DNA of 14,687 bases from Caryophanon sp036309765 (GTDB taxonomy: Bacteria; Bacillota; Bacilli; Bacillales_A; Planococcaceae). Each line of letters starts with the position of its first letter. Position 1 is the first letter of the stretch. Location: contig JAXJTE010000099.1 in the NCBI GenBank assembly GCA_036309765.1, positions 1 through 14,687 of the forward strand. The letters run 5' to 3'. Below the pieces are notes generated by a model, which saw only the letters and a list, made by a program, of their open reading frames with translations, did not search any database and had not been told where the DNA came from. The translations under genes were made by a program, and so were the position numbers. Positions 1 to 7,530 of the stretch are shown piece after piece.

Positions 1-96
1 CAACAAATTGGCGATGAAATTGAAAAAGCTATGCAAAAAGGTCGTAACCTTCCATGCATAGCTTTGGATTCATTGTGTAATTTTATGCTCGTATAA
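1..96 (+). CDS. Possible 3' end of an unidentified gene (partial, low confidence)
   Basis: Frame 1 is open from the window edge to a TAA at 94-96 and gives 31 residues beginning QQIGDEIEKAMQKGRNLP, a charged stretch that looks like a real amphipathic helix. The last 27 bases run antisense over the 3' end of the convergent ykuI-like gene. I do not recognise the protein. The open frame is short and could be chance; the minus strand is also open here in one frame. No terminator hairpin is visible between this end and the facing gene. Confidence 0.3.
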   Translation, partial: QQIGDEIEKAMQKGRNLPCIALDSLCNFMLV

Positions 97-1263
97 ATAA
101 TCGTACGTAATGTCGACAAATAAATAATGATGATTTGGTAGCTCAATCGAAAACGTACGCGTCATGTCGCCCGTCTCAATGTCGCGGTACACATTCGAAA
201 GTTCGCCCGTTTTACCGTGGCGCAGCTTAATAATATTCATCAAGAAATACGGTCGCCAGCTCCAGTTTTTATGTTTCGCATTCTCCAGCACGAGCCACTC
301 TTCCTTATAGCGCATAATGTTTGGCGATACTTGGAAGCCGTCCTCGTCGGTCATATAAATACGGAATGAATAATCCGTTAATGCCTGTGCAAGCTTCAAT
401 AATGATTGCTCGTCGTCCGCTTTTGGCTGACAACGCTCTACAATGCTCGTTAGCTCTTGCTGTAGCGTACGCATCGATTCAAAACGTTGCTTTAACAGTT
501 TTTTCTCCGCTTGAATGAAGCGCACACTTTCGTCATGTAAGCGCTGTTGTAAATTACTTGCCTCGACAAACGCTGCAGCAGGTGGTGTTAAATAACGACC
601 GCTATAGTAGCGCCCGCCGTTTTTCCACGCCGACTGCATATGGTAAATCGTTTCAATGTTGTGAAACAGCAGTGACGAGCCAATGCGAAGTGCGAGTGCG
701 CTAATCGTCATAAATAAATCGTTGTTTGCTCCCCACGAATTATAATCAAGCATCGTCACATCAATTTTTAATACGTGTGGCTTTAATAACAGCACGTAAT
801 CTAAATGCGTTTCAGAGCTAATATTGCATAAGCATAGCTTCACCCCGTACGTCTTCAAATAACGTATAGCGTGGTGCAACTGCTCGATATCGTCACAATA
901 GTCATGCTCTGCCATCATCAGGACGATATGATGCAGTCGCTCCTCACTCACATATTTTTGGATGATCGCAAAATAGCTTTCGCCAAAATCCGCCATAAAT
1001 AAATTCGGATTGATCGGCATGTATAAATCAACTGATAGACGCTCATCTTTAAACTGCTGCAACGCTTTTTTCATTATGAGCTGCTGTAGCTCGACACGGT
1101 ACTCAATCGGCACCTCATCATCGCATAAAAATGCATCGATATCAGCCCCTTCTAGCACGCCGCTTATTTCATAGCCTTCTACAACATGCGCATTAGCACT
1201 ATAAATTGGCTCGTAGCGCACCTCGGTTTGTTGCAGCTTCGTTAACAGTTCCATTGTATCCAT
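70..1263 (-). CDS. ykuI: YkuI-type EAL-domain protein with degenerate active site (c-di-GMP receptor family)
   Basis: This 397-residue protein matches B. subtilis YkuI (about 407 aa) in length and layout. It has an EAL domain at about residues 15-235, a linking helix at about 240-285, and the PAS-like YkuI C-terminal domain at about 290-395. Family marks include KNGGRYYSGRYL (214-225), DYSFRIYMTDEDG (297-309) and NWSWRPYFL (333-341). YkuI is known as a cytoplasmic c-di-GMP binder. Here most EAL catalytic positions are changed. E32 of the EAL motif and K166 remain. The motif Arg is V36, the metal Asn is P83, the catalytic Glu is M116, the Asp of the DN/DD pair is C146, and the late Glu is H201. 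The start at 1263 is chosen over an upstream ATG at 1296 because a GGGGG ribosome site precedes it, the N terminus then fits YkuI, and the promoter at 1310-1338 would leave the upstream ATG almost no leader. Confidence 0.9.
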   Translation of the reverse strand: MDTMELLTKLQQTEVRYEPIYSANAHVVEGYEISGVLEGADIDAFLCDDEVPIEYRVELQQLIMKKALQQFKDERLSVDLYMPINPNLFMADFGESYFAIIQKYVSEERLHHIVLMMAEHDYCDDIEQLHHAIRYLKTYGVKLCLCNISSETHLDYVLLLKPHVLKIDVTMLDYNSWGANNDLFMTISALALRIGSSLLFHNIETIYHMQSAWKNGGRYYSGRYLTPPAAAFVEASNLQQRLHDESVRFIQAEKKLLKQRFESMRTLQQELTSIVERCQPKADDEQSLLKLAQALTDYSFRIYMTDEDGFQVSPNIMRYKEEWLVLENAKHKNWSWRPYFLMNIIKLRHGKTGELSNVYRDIETGDMTRTFSIELPNHHYLFVDITYDYLYEHKITQ

Positions 1264-1309
1264 GTTGTTAAACCCCCAATACGTATCACGTTCCATTTTC
1301 TACAACTTA

Positions 1310-1338
1310 ATTATACATGAATTTAAATAATTATTCAA
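1310..1338 (-). promoter_or_regulatory. Sigma-A promoter for the ykuI-like gene
   Basis: On the minus strand TTGAAT (1333-1338) and TATAAT (1310-1315) are separated by 17 bp. The predicted start of transcription near 1303 gives a leader of about 40 nt to the ATG at 1263. Confidence 0.6.
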
Positions 1339-1429
1339 AATGACATCGCGGCGTTATGTTGTCGCCCCGTGCCGCTCACTCGTACGTATTCCCGTTTTTA
1401 CATCGTTATGAACCATTATGCAAAAACAG

Positions 1430-1458
1430 TTGCTTTTTTGTCATTGCCCCTTTATAAA
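1430..1458 (+). promoter_or_regulatory. Sigma-A promoter for yfkAB
   Basis: TTGCTT (1430-1435) and TATAAA (1453-1458) are 17 bp apart. Transcription from about 1465 would exclude the in-frame ATG at 1418 as a start and supports the ATG at 1505. Confidence 0.5.
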
Positions 1459-1504
1459 TGGCGCGATGTGTGGGAAAATTGGTAAGCAGAAAAGGAGTTT
1501 TTGT

Positions 1505-2608
1505 ATGAACACGATTATTAAACCATATGATGAATGGGAACCGTATCACGATGTAAACCGATACGGCAAATTAACGTTATCGAACATTGAATTTACGACG
1601 ACTACATTATGTAATATGCGCTGTGCCCACTGTGCGGTCGGCTATACGTTAACGACGAAGGAAGCCGCCTCTTTGCCGATGGACGACATCATTCGCCAGC
1701 TCGATCAAGTCGAAACGCTACGCACGGTGTCATTTACTGGTGGCGAGCCGCTGTTGACGAAAAACGGCATTAAAAAAAATATTTTACCGCTCATTCAATA
1801 CGCAAAGGAGCGCGGCTTAAAAACGCAAATCAACTCAAACTTAACGCTGCCAATGGAACATTACGAGCTTGTGATGCCTTATTTAGATGTGATGCATATT
1901 TCACACAACTGGAAGGACGAGCAAGAGTTTGTTGATGTTGGCTTTAGCATGATGGATAAATTGCCGTCTGTCGATTATCGCAGCAAGCTATACCGTAACA
2001 TTTTTGACAATGCCCGCGCACTAAGTGATGCTGGTGTGTTCGTATCAGCTGAAACGATGCTTAACCGCAACACGCTGCCGTACTTAAAACAAATTCATCA
2101 CGAAGTTGCGCACGAAATGAAATGTCAGCGCCACGAAATCCATCCGATGTACGCATCTGATTTTGCGGAAAGTTTAGAGGTCATTCACTTAGATGAATAC
2201 CGCGACGCTGTGAATCAGTTGCTCGATATTCGCGATGAAAATGTATGGATGCTGTTTGGTACGCTGCCGTTTTACCGCTGTAGCATGCACGCACCAGATA
2301 TCGCGCTGCTTGACCGCATTGATGCGGCACACAATGTCACAGTACGTAATGATGTAGATGGTCGCTCGCGCATGAATTTAAATATTTTCACTGGTGAAGT
2401 GTCCGTTTCAGATTTCTCAGATGACGGTGCGGCGATGAATAGCATTTTAAACAACTTTCTCGTGAACATTTACGACGAATGGCTGCAATCGCGCATATCG
2501 AACAGCATTAACTGCCACTGCCCTGCTGTGAAATGCTTAGGCTCAAACATTATCGTAAAAAATATGTATTACCCTACGCACACGTTCGAATCAAATACAG
2601 TGCGTTAA
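1505..2608 (+). CDS. yfkAB: Radical SAM/CxCxxxxC-motif protein YfkAB
   Basis: This 367-residue protein has the radical SAM cluster motif C36-x3-C40-x2-C43 in the context TTLCNMRCAHCAVG. The SAM-binding GGEP follows at 79-82. The C-terminal cysteine signature C337-x-C339-x4-C344 (CHCPAVKC) defines the YfkAB subfamily. Other conserved-looking blocks are QINSNLTL, LDVMHISHNW, MLFGTLPFYRC and VRNDVDGRSRMN. The first cluster would bind the 4Fe-4S that cleaves S-adenosylmethionine. The C-terminal cysteines probably ligate a second metal or cluster (inference). The substrate of YfkAB is not known to me. The start at 1505 has AAAGGAG about 8 nt upstream; the frame stays open to an ATG at 1418, which has no ribosome site and lies upstream of the predicted transcript. 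It is a single-gene unit with its own promoter. Confidence 0.95.
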   Translation: MNTIIKPYDEWEPYHDVNRYGKLTLSNIEFTTTTLCNMRCAHCAVGYTLTTKEAASLPMDDIIRQLDQVETLRTVSFTGGEPLLTKNGIKKNILPLIQYAKERGLKTQINSNLTLPMEHYELVMPYLDVMHISHNWKDEQEFVDVGFSMMDKLPSVDYRSKLYRNIFDNARALSDAGVFVSAETMLNRNTLPYLKQIHHEVAHEMKCQRHEIHPMYASDFAESLEVIHLDEYRDAVNQLLDIRDENVWMLFGTLPFYRCSMHAPDIALLDRIDAAHNVTVRNDVDGRSRMNLNIFTGEVSVSDFSDDGAAMNSILNNFLVNIYDEWLQSRISNSINCHCPAVKCLGSNIIVKNMYYPTHTFESNTVR

Positions 2609-2612
2609 CGAC

Positions 2613-2657
2613 AAAAGAAGTGTGCTACCGTCTAACTGACCGTAACACACCTCTTTT
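2613..2657. terminator. Bidirectional terminator between yfkAB and the dynamin-like gene
   Basis: Arms 2613-2628 and 2642-2657 form a 16-bp stem with A/T-rich ends around a 13-nt loop. In the minus-strand RNA the two imperfect pairs are G-U. In the plus-strand RNA they are A-C mismatches. The hairpin is therefore stronger for the GTPase transcript. Confidence 0.8.
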
Positions 2658-2659
2658 CA

Positions 2660-4447
2660 TTATGATTCTGATTTCACGTCTTCTAGCTTCATAATCGTCG
2701 GCACTTCTGGATAATCCGAGCGCAGCATATCAATCGATAAGTTTAGCTTTTGGAACGGTGCGTACGCTTTATCAATTTCTAAATCCTCTAGCACATTTGC
2801 TTGCATCGTTTCATCATTTTGTAAAATTTCGACCGCAACGATGCGCTGATACCAGTTTTGTAGCATTTCGCGCTGTGCATCGGTAAAGCTATCTTGTAGC
2901 ACCAAATCGGCAATCAGCATTGATACGAGCTGCTGCGCCTCGCGTACGCCGTCAAATTCAGTTAGCTTGCGCGTCGCAAACATAAATGTACGCATATCAC
3001 GCTGCTGTAAGCTCTTAAAATCTTGAATTTTTTTTAATGCGCTATTTGCACGAGCCTCAACAAATGATTCAATAATGCGGTGAATACGTGGGAAGCTCTC
3101 TAGCAACTGCGTCTCAATTGTACGAATGCGCTCATGAATTAAATCGAGTAAGCTGCGCTGTAAATTCAGTTGATTAATGACCTTTGACACATCAAATACA
3201 TTTTCTGTGCCTTCTTTAAACAATTTTCGAATGAGTAAAAATCCGCCCTTTTGTCTCGTTTCCGTGTGCTGCTGTAGCTTTTTCAGGAGTTCCTGATATT
3301 CGCTATATTTTTGGCGGTATTCGCGTAGCACTTGCTGATAATCGCTCGCAACTCTCGTAAATACGATTGTATCGGGCGTTAATAAATATTCACGCGTTTC
3401 GATTAAGCGCACAAATTGGAATAGTGTTTGAATTGGTTCAAGCAAGCTGCTGTAGCTTTCATATTCTAGCTCGTACTCCTCCAAAATCGCTTGGTTACGC
3501 TTTTGGATTTGCTGCTGCTCCTCGACGTTCGTGTGTGCAAATTCGGCTGCTAGCTTTAACGGCTCACGCTCTAGTAACGATTCGATTTCTAACGTGAAGC
3601 GCTCTAGCCAGCGGAATAGGCGGCGTGCGAACTTTTGACTGCGCAATGTACTTTTTTGAATGACTTCTGCGACCGCTTCATCTAACGGTGCAAACTGGGC
3701 ATCATTTGGCGCACGATCGGCAATTTGTAATAGCTGCTTTGCGTTCACGTAGCGTATATCTCGCACATACGGCGCTATATTTTCATGGTTTTCGTGCGGC
3801 TTGTCGCTAAAGTTCACGATACAAACCGGCTTAATGTGGAAGCGCTCGTTTAATAGCTGTAACCACACAATTTCCTCATCGCTCACTTGCTGATCGGCAC
3901 GAATGACATAAAATACATCGTCTAATCGCTGCATAATCGTATCTGAAATATAGTAATTGGACGTCGATGTCACGTCAAAAGCACGCGCGTCAACAAACGA
4001 AACGGGCTCAACGAACGCATTGTCGACCGATACGCTCACAATCTCCATTTGCTCGCGTAATAAATTAGCAGCGAAGCGGTCAGACACCGTCAACAGTTCT
4101 AACTTCGACAGCTCAAATACCGCTTCAACACCATCCAGAAATGCGGCTTCAATGTGCTGCTCCTTGCCATATTGCACGAGCGTATGCACCTTCGTACGCT
4201 CCTGCTCTCTGCTACACAACACCGGCGCGCGTAAATAGGCATTCACAACCGACGTTTTGCCGACCCCTTCTTTGCCGACGACTAAAACGATTGGATTGCG
4301 CTGAGTGTCGGATAGTAATTGCTGTAGCGACTTCGTTGTCGTACGCACGTATGTATTGGATTGCATCGCCTGCGCTATTTGCTCTAGTGATTGGACAATC
4401 GTTTCAAAATGCTCATCATGAATCGAGACTAATTCATTTAGCTTCAT
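2660..4447 (-). CDS. Dynamin-family-like GTPase with long coiled-coil stalk
   Basis: The protein has 595 residues. An N-terminal helix leads to a P-loop G58-KEGVGK-T65 (Walker A/G1). A likely G3 is D153-A-R-A with Ala for the usual Gly, followed by the dynamin-like stretch DDVFYVIRADQQVSDEE (176-192). A G4-like N212-F-S-D215 sits in the usual place, so the G domain spans about 50-265. From about 270 to 545 it is charged, Gln/Glu-rich and helical, like the stalk of bacterial dynamin-like proteins. No transmembrane segment is visible. Members of this family bind or remodel membranes by nucleotide-driven assembly. That role here is inferred from the G motifs and layout. The weak G3 means another P-loop class is possible. 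AAAGGGG lies about 10 nt before the ATG. It is divergent from the YIP1-family gene with about 280 bp between, and shares a terminator with yfkAB. Confidence 0.75.
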   Translation of the reverse strand: MKLNELVSIHDEHFETIVQSLEQIAQAMQSNTYVRTTTKSLQQLLSDTQRNPIVLVVGKEGVGKTSVVNAYLRAPVLCSREQERTKVHTLVQYGKEQHIEAAFLDGVEAVFELSKLELLTVSDRFAANLLREQMEIVSVSVDNAFVEPVSFVDARAFDVTSTSNYYISDTIMQRLDDVFYVIRADQQVSDEEIVWLQLLNERFHIKPVCIVNFSDKPHENHENIAPYVRDIRYVNAKQLLQIADRAPNDAQFAPLDEAVAEVIQKSTLRSQKFARRLFRWLERFTLEIESLLEREPLKLAAEFAHTNVEEQQQIQKRNQAILEEYELEYESYSSLLEPIQTLFQFVRLIETREYLLTPDTIVFTRVASDYQQVLREYRQKYSEYQELLKKLQQHTETRQKGGFLLIRKLFKEGTENVFDVSKVINQLNLQRSLLDLIHERIRTIETQLLESFPRIHRIIESFVEARANSALKKIQDFKSLQQRDMRTFMFATRKLTEFDGVREAQQLVSMLIADLVLQDSFTDAQREMLQNWYQRIVAVEILQNDETMQANVLEDLEIDKAYAPFQKLNLSIDMLRSDYPEVPTIMKLEDVKSES

Positions 4448-4729
4448 ATGTTGTAGCCCCTTTATTAAACGTTTTATAAGAGTATATCGGATGTATCAGT
4501 ACTTCTATCTACAATATTCCCAAAAAACAATATTTAAGACCTATTTATCGGGTATTTTTTGTAAAAATAATCTTTTTTTCATGTAGTTTGTGCTTTTTGT
4601 GTTTGTAATGCTTGATTTTGTGATAATTAATAGATAAGGATACATGTGTTGATTAGTCAATTGTTTGCATCGGATTACATAGTGAGAACTACTCAGCACA
4701 CCTCATGTTAAGGAAGGAGTTGAACGTTG
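4448..4729. promoter_or_regulatory. Divergent intergenic region between GTPase and YIP1 genes
   Basis: This 282-bp AT-rich stretch must hold both promoters. For the GTPase (minus strand), TATAAA and TATACT boxes occur around 4472-4490 but no good -35 is paired with them. For the plus gene, TTGATT at 4612 and 4649 are -35 candidates without a well-spaced -10. The 8-mer ACAATATT occurs twice (4511-4518, 4527-4534). No tRNA, ncRNA or riboswitch-like fold was seen. I assign no exact promoter. Confidence 0.35.
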
Positions 4730-5332
4730 ATGAACTTATTCACAAGCGCTTGGATCCACCCGAAAATGACGACACGTTACGTCATCGAGTCAAAAAATAT
4801 GCTGTTTACGATTTTGCTTTTTTTAGCAACGTTGCTCGGCGTATCGCTTACAAGCTATCATTTTAAAGCACAAATGGCACAAACGTTTGAGCCGCTTTCA
4901 CTCACGCAGTTTCTTATCGTTTACATCGTGGTCATTCCGCTTGCACTTTTATTATTTTTAACATGTGCAGCAATCATTACGACGTGGGTCGGTAAACTAT
5001 TTAAAGGCACTGGCTCGCTAAAACAGGTGTTTCAAGGCATCGTTGTCGGGCATATTCCGATGCTGCTGCCCGTTCCATTTATGATTGCATGGCTCATTGT
5101 CGATGTAAACGGCTTTTTACTTAGCACATCGTCACTTGCTGCGAACGTATCACAGCTTGTCGCAGGGCTTAGTGCCATTTGGGCTTTTTACATTACGGTC
5201 GGCACAGTCGCGGAGGCACATCGCTTCTCCTACACACAAAGCATCATGACGTTGTTAATTCCTGCTGCATTGTTCATGGGCTTTTTATTCCTCGTATTAT
5301 TTACACTTGTCGCCTTCATGACCGGCACATAA
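4730..5332 (+). CDS. YIP1-family integral membrane protein
   Basis: This 200-residue protein has about five hydrophobic segments, at roughly 24-44, 58-85, 103-125, 140-160 and 170-196. The opening, NLFTSAWIHPKMTTRYVIES, is the usual start of bacterial YIP1-domain proteins, where a W-x-x-P-x-x-T-x-R-Y motif precedes the first membrane helix. The function of bacterial members is unknown; eukaryotic Yip1 proteins contact Rab GTPases on membranes. AAGGAAGGAG (4710-4719) precedes the start. A TTG at 4727 directly before the ATG at 4730 is an equally well-spaced alternative. It is divergent from a dynamin-like GTPase and convergent with the SLH gene. Confidence 0.85.
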   Translation: MNLFTSAWIHPKMTTRYVIESKNMLFTILLFLATLLGVSLTSYHFKAQMAQTFEPLSLTQFLIVYIVVIPLALLLFLTCAAIITTWVGKLFKGTGSLKQVFQGIVVGHIPMLLPVPFMIAWLIVDVNGFLLSTSSLAANVSQLVAGLSAIWAFYITVGTVAEAHRFSYTQSIMTLLIPAALFMGFLFLVLFTLVAFMTGT

Positions 5333-5337
5333 CAGAC

Positions 5338-5377
5338 AAAAGGCAAGAGCTATTGCTGCATAGCTCTCGCCTTTTTT
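5338..5377. terminator. Bidirectional terminator between YIP1 and SLH genes
   Basis: Arms 5338-5353 and 5360-5375 form a stem with a 6-nt loop, A-runs on one side and T-runs on the other. The single imperfect pair is A-C on the plus strand and G-U on the minus strand. Confidence 0.85.
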
Positions 5378-5390
5378 CATTGTACGTAGC

Positions 5391-6821
5391 TTAGAAAATG
5401 CCTGTTTCCATTTCTTCTTCTGACACGATAACGTACTCAATCGCCGTTAAGCCTGCCACTTGGTGTGATAGCCCTTGGATAAAGACAACCTCGCCGTTAT
5501 CGCCAAACAGCTTAAAGGCAAACATTGCATCCCCAACAGCCGCATGGAAAATGTTAAAGCTGCTTGCACCAATTTCCCAGTTCACAACATGCTCATCAAA
5601 CAACGCACCTGTAAACTGCTCGTACTCTACTTTTGTCGGTTTGAAGCCTAAGTCGCGGAAAGAAATAGCCGCTTCACTTTGCTCGTACGCATGATACATG
5701 ACTAACTCCACTTCACCGAACTCACTTACAAGCCCCGCACGCTTCGTTACACCTGCATCATTTTTAAACGTTACGATATATTGCCCTACATCATACATCG
5801 TCAATTCAAATAGCTCGCTATCCTCGTAGTACGTAAATTCATATAACGATTCGTCTAGCGCCTCACCTGAGATGGATTCAATTGCGACATCACTCGGTAC
5901 AAAGCCGATATCCATCACATCAAAAATAATGCTCGCTGGTGAGATTGATTCGTCCTCTTCAATCATCATTTCCAACTTGCCATTTGTTTCAGTTACCGTA
6001 ATTTCATAGTTTTGCGAGAAAACGTATTCAATATATTCATCTGTTTCACGGTACGCTGAAATCGTTAACGTCGACTTCCCTTCACGTAACCCTTCGATGA
6101 CTAAATCGTCGCCTGAACGGTGCAGTATTGCGACCGCATCATCTGGACCAAACACATAGCCGTCTAGGAACGTGACATTAAAGTCTGACGGGCGTAAACG
6201 TTTTACGACGCGCTTTTCCATGACTTGCTGTGCGCGGTGAATGAACGTTGCGAATTGTCCGCGTGTTACAGGGCTATATAAATCGAATATGCCATCTTTA
6301 CCGATTGTAATTTTATGTTCATACAATGCACCGACATATGGCTGTGCCTCTGAATCGACAACGACATCAGAAAATGGCAGTGGCGTATTTTGATAGCTGA
6401 GTGCAAAAGCTTTCGCAAGCATACGCGCCATTTGCTCACGCGTCACACCACGTCCTGATCGAAATGAGCCATCTGTAAATCCGTTAATAATTTGCGCATT
6501 TTCAAGTGCTGCAATTTCCTTGTAATATGCATGCCCAACTGGTACATCTGAAAAGTTTGGATTTTCCACGTCATTCGTATCTAACTCCATTAACTTCACT
6601 AACGTTTTCACCGCTTGTCCACGCGTTACGATGACACCTGGTCGAAACGTGCCATCTTCAAACCCTTGAAGGATTCCTTGCTGCTGCAATGCTTCAATTG
6701 CTGTGTGATGTGAGTTTGATGGTACAACATCTGAAAACCCTGCACTTGCAGGCGTGACAGAGCATACAGTCATCGTGACAGCTAGCGTCATCGCTAATGT
6801 GTTAAACCATAATTTCTTCAT
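5391..6821 (-). CDS. Secreted SLH-domain cell-surface protein with tandem C-terminal repeats
   Basis: The protein has 476 residues. A signal peptide (residues 1-27) has KK at the start, a hydrophobic core, and likely cleavage after ASA. Three SLH domains follow at about 28-80, 89-141 and 149-200. Each opens with [GNP]FSDV and ends with VTRGQ, VTREQ and VTRGQ respectively. SLH triplets anchor proteins non-covalently to pyruvylated secondary cell-wall polymer. Residues 205-280 look like a beta-rich linker or Ig-like domain (GKSTLTISAY, NYEITVTE). Two copies of an about 82-residue unit follow (282-366, 370-450), sharing D-[IL]-GF-x-P-[ST]-x-V-x-x-E. I do not recognise this unit. It is acidic with no catalytic motif, so a structural or binding role is likely. 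ATG at 6821 is preferred because GGGAG lies 8 nt upstream; the in-frame GTG at 6830 overlaps that site. Confidence 0.9.
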   Translation of the reverse strand: MKKLWFNTLAMTLAVTMTVCSVTPASAGFSDVVPSNSHHTAIEALQQQGILQGFEDGTFRPGVIVTRGQAVKTLVKLMELDTNDVENPNFSDVPVGHAYYKEIAALENAQIINGFTDGSFRSGRGVTREQMARMLAKAFALSYQNTPLPFSDVVVDSEAQPYVGALYEHKITIGKDGIFDLYSPVTRGQFATFIHRAQQVMEKRVVKRLRPSDFNVTFLDGYVFGPDDAVAILHRSGDDLVIEGLREGKSTLTISAYRETDEYIEYVFSQNYEITVTETNGKLEMMIEEDESISPASIIFDVMDIGFVPSDVAIESISGEALDESLYEFTYYEDSELFELTMYDVGQYIVTFKNDAGVTKRAGLVSEFGEVELVMYHAYEQSEAAISFRDLGFKPTKVEYEQFTGALFDEHVVNWEIGASSFNIFHAAVGDAMFAFKLFGDNGEVVFIQGLSHQVAGLTAIEYVIVSEEEMETGIF

Positions 6822-7068
6822 ACTTTCCACTCCCTATTACGTGCAACCATTGAGCACATTTGTTCCATTATTTTATGTGTAATCCTCACATATATACACA
6901 ACGTTGAACTACTTTTTGGCTGCAATTCCTTTAGACGTATTCGTACATGTGCGTTTTACTTTATTGCATAATGCATCACTTCGTATATTTAAGTTTATTG
7001 TAACACATCATGCACATCGTTTAGCGAAATTCCTCACGTATTACGCTGTATTTTTATGTAATACGACG
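6822..7068. other. Intergenic stretch upstream of the SLH gene
   Basis: This stretch of about 250 bp is AT-rich. It should hold the SLH promoter; a TAAAAT box lies on the minus strand near 6871-6876, without a convincing -35. An 8-bp inverted repeat (7037-7044, 7058-7065) lies just downstream of the small membrane protein gene but has no T-run after it. Open frames here show no ribosome site or family resemblance. Confidence 0.3.
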
Positions 7069-7383
7069 TTACAGCACCCAAATCCACCAAAGGACAAATT
7101 GGAAAATAAACACGGAAAGCGGAAAGACTGCAAGAACGAGCGGCATGACCTTTCTAAATGTATATAAAACATCGATTGTGCTAGCACGCCAACATAAAAA
7201 AACAGCATATGCCGACATGCCTAACACTGCGAATGTTACCCATCTCATTAAATAACGGTGCAGCGAAATGCCCGTCTGTAAAATCGTTTCAATGCTTGAT
7301 GCCATCGTTAACGCAAGTAATGTCATCACAATACTCGTACAAATACGCACGACATATGGTTTTGGCAATTGTATATTTTTCAT
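7069..7383 (-). CDS. Small integral membrane protein, unknown function
   Basis: The protein has 104 residues with three hydrophobic segments at about 12-31, 48-68 and 79-104, the last running to the C terminus. Basic residues (RYLMR, CWRAS) lie between helices. I do not recognise a family. It is called real because a perfect AGGAGG lies 7 nt before the ATG and the frame has typical membrane-protein composition. A palindrome TATAC-AAT-GTATA at 7441-7453 lies upstream and could be part of its promoter. It follows ywdK in the same direction but is separated from it by a strong terminator, so it is probably its own unit. Confidence 0.75.
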   Translation of the reverse strand: MKNIQLPKPYVVRICTSIVMTLLALTMASSIETILQTGISLHRYLMRWVTFAVLGMSAYAVFLCWRASTIDVLYTFRKVMPLVLAVFPLSVFIFQFVLWWIWVL

Positions 7384-7484
7384 TTCAATTCCTCCTACAT
7401 TGCTATTATCAATTGTTTTGACAAAAATTGCACGAAAAAATATACAATGTATACGTAATAAATCATCATTTCATGTAAACATCG

Positions 7485-7524
7485 AAAAAACACCATCTGA
7501 AACATCTCTGCTTCAAATGGTGTT
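7485..7524 (-). terminator. Terminator of ywdK
   Basis: Arms 7489-7503 and 7510-7524 form a 15-bp stem whose odd pair is G-U in the minus-strand RNA. Seven T's follow on that strand (A-run at 7485-7490 on plus). Its sequence is closely related to the hairpin at 8336-8371. Confidence 0.85.
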
Positions 7525-7530
7525 ACCGTT

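Noticed and set aside
1341..1420. Small GC-rich inverted repeats (GGCG...CGCC) between ykuI and yfkAB
   Set aside because: Only 4-5 bp arms, no T-run, and between divergent genes where no terminator is expected.
4141..4479. Plus-strand open frame of about 112 codons over the GTPase 5' end
   Set aside because: It runs antisense across the Walker A coding region, has no ribosome site, and has Cys/Ala-rich shadow composition.
7037..7065. 8-bp inverted repeat (CGTATTAC/GTAATACG) downstream of the small membrane protein gene
   Set aside because: AT-rich stem with a 13-nt loop and no T-run after it on the minus strand; too weak to call a terminator.
6904..7167. Plus-strand open frame of about 87 codons
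   Set aside because: No ribosome site and it overlaps the 3' end of the small membrane protein gene, which has a perfect AGGAGG. The composition resembles translated non-coding sequence.
7441..7453. Palindrome TATAC-AAT-GTATA upstream of the small membrane protein gene
   Set aside because: Could be an operator, but such AT-rich palindromes occur by chance, and no promoter pairing could be fixed around it.
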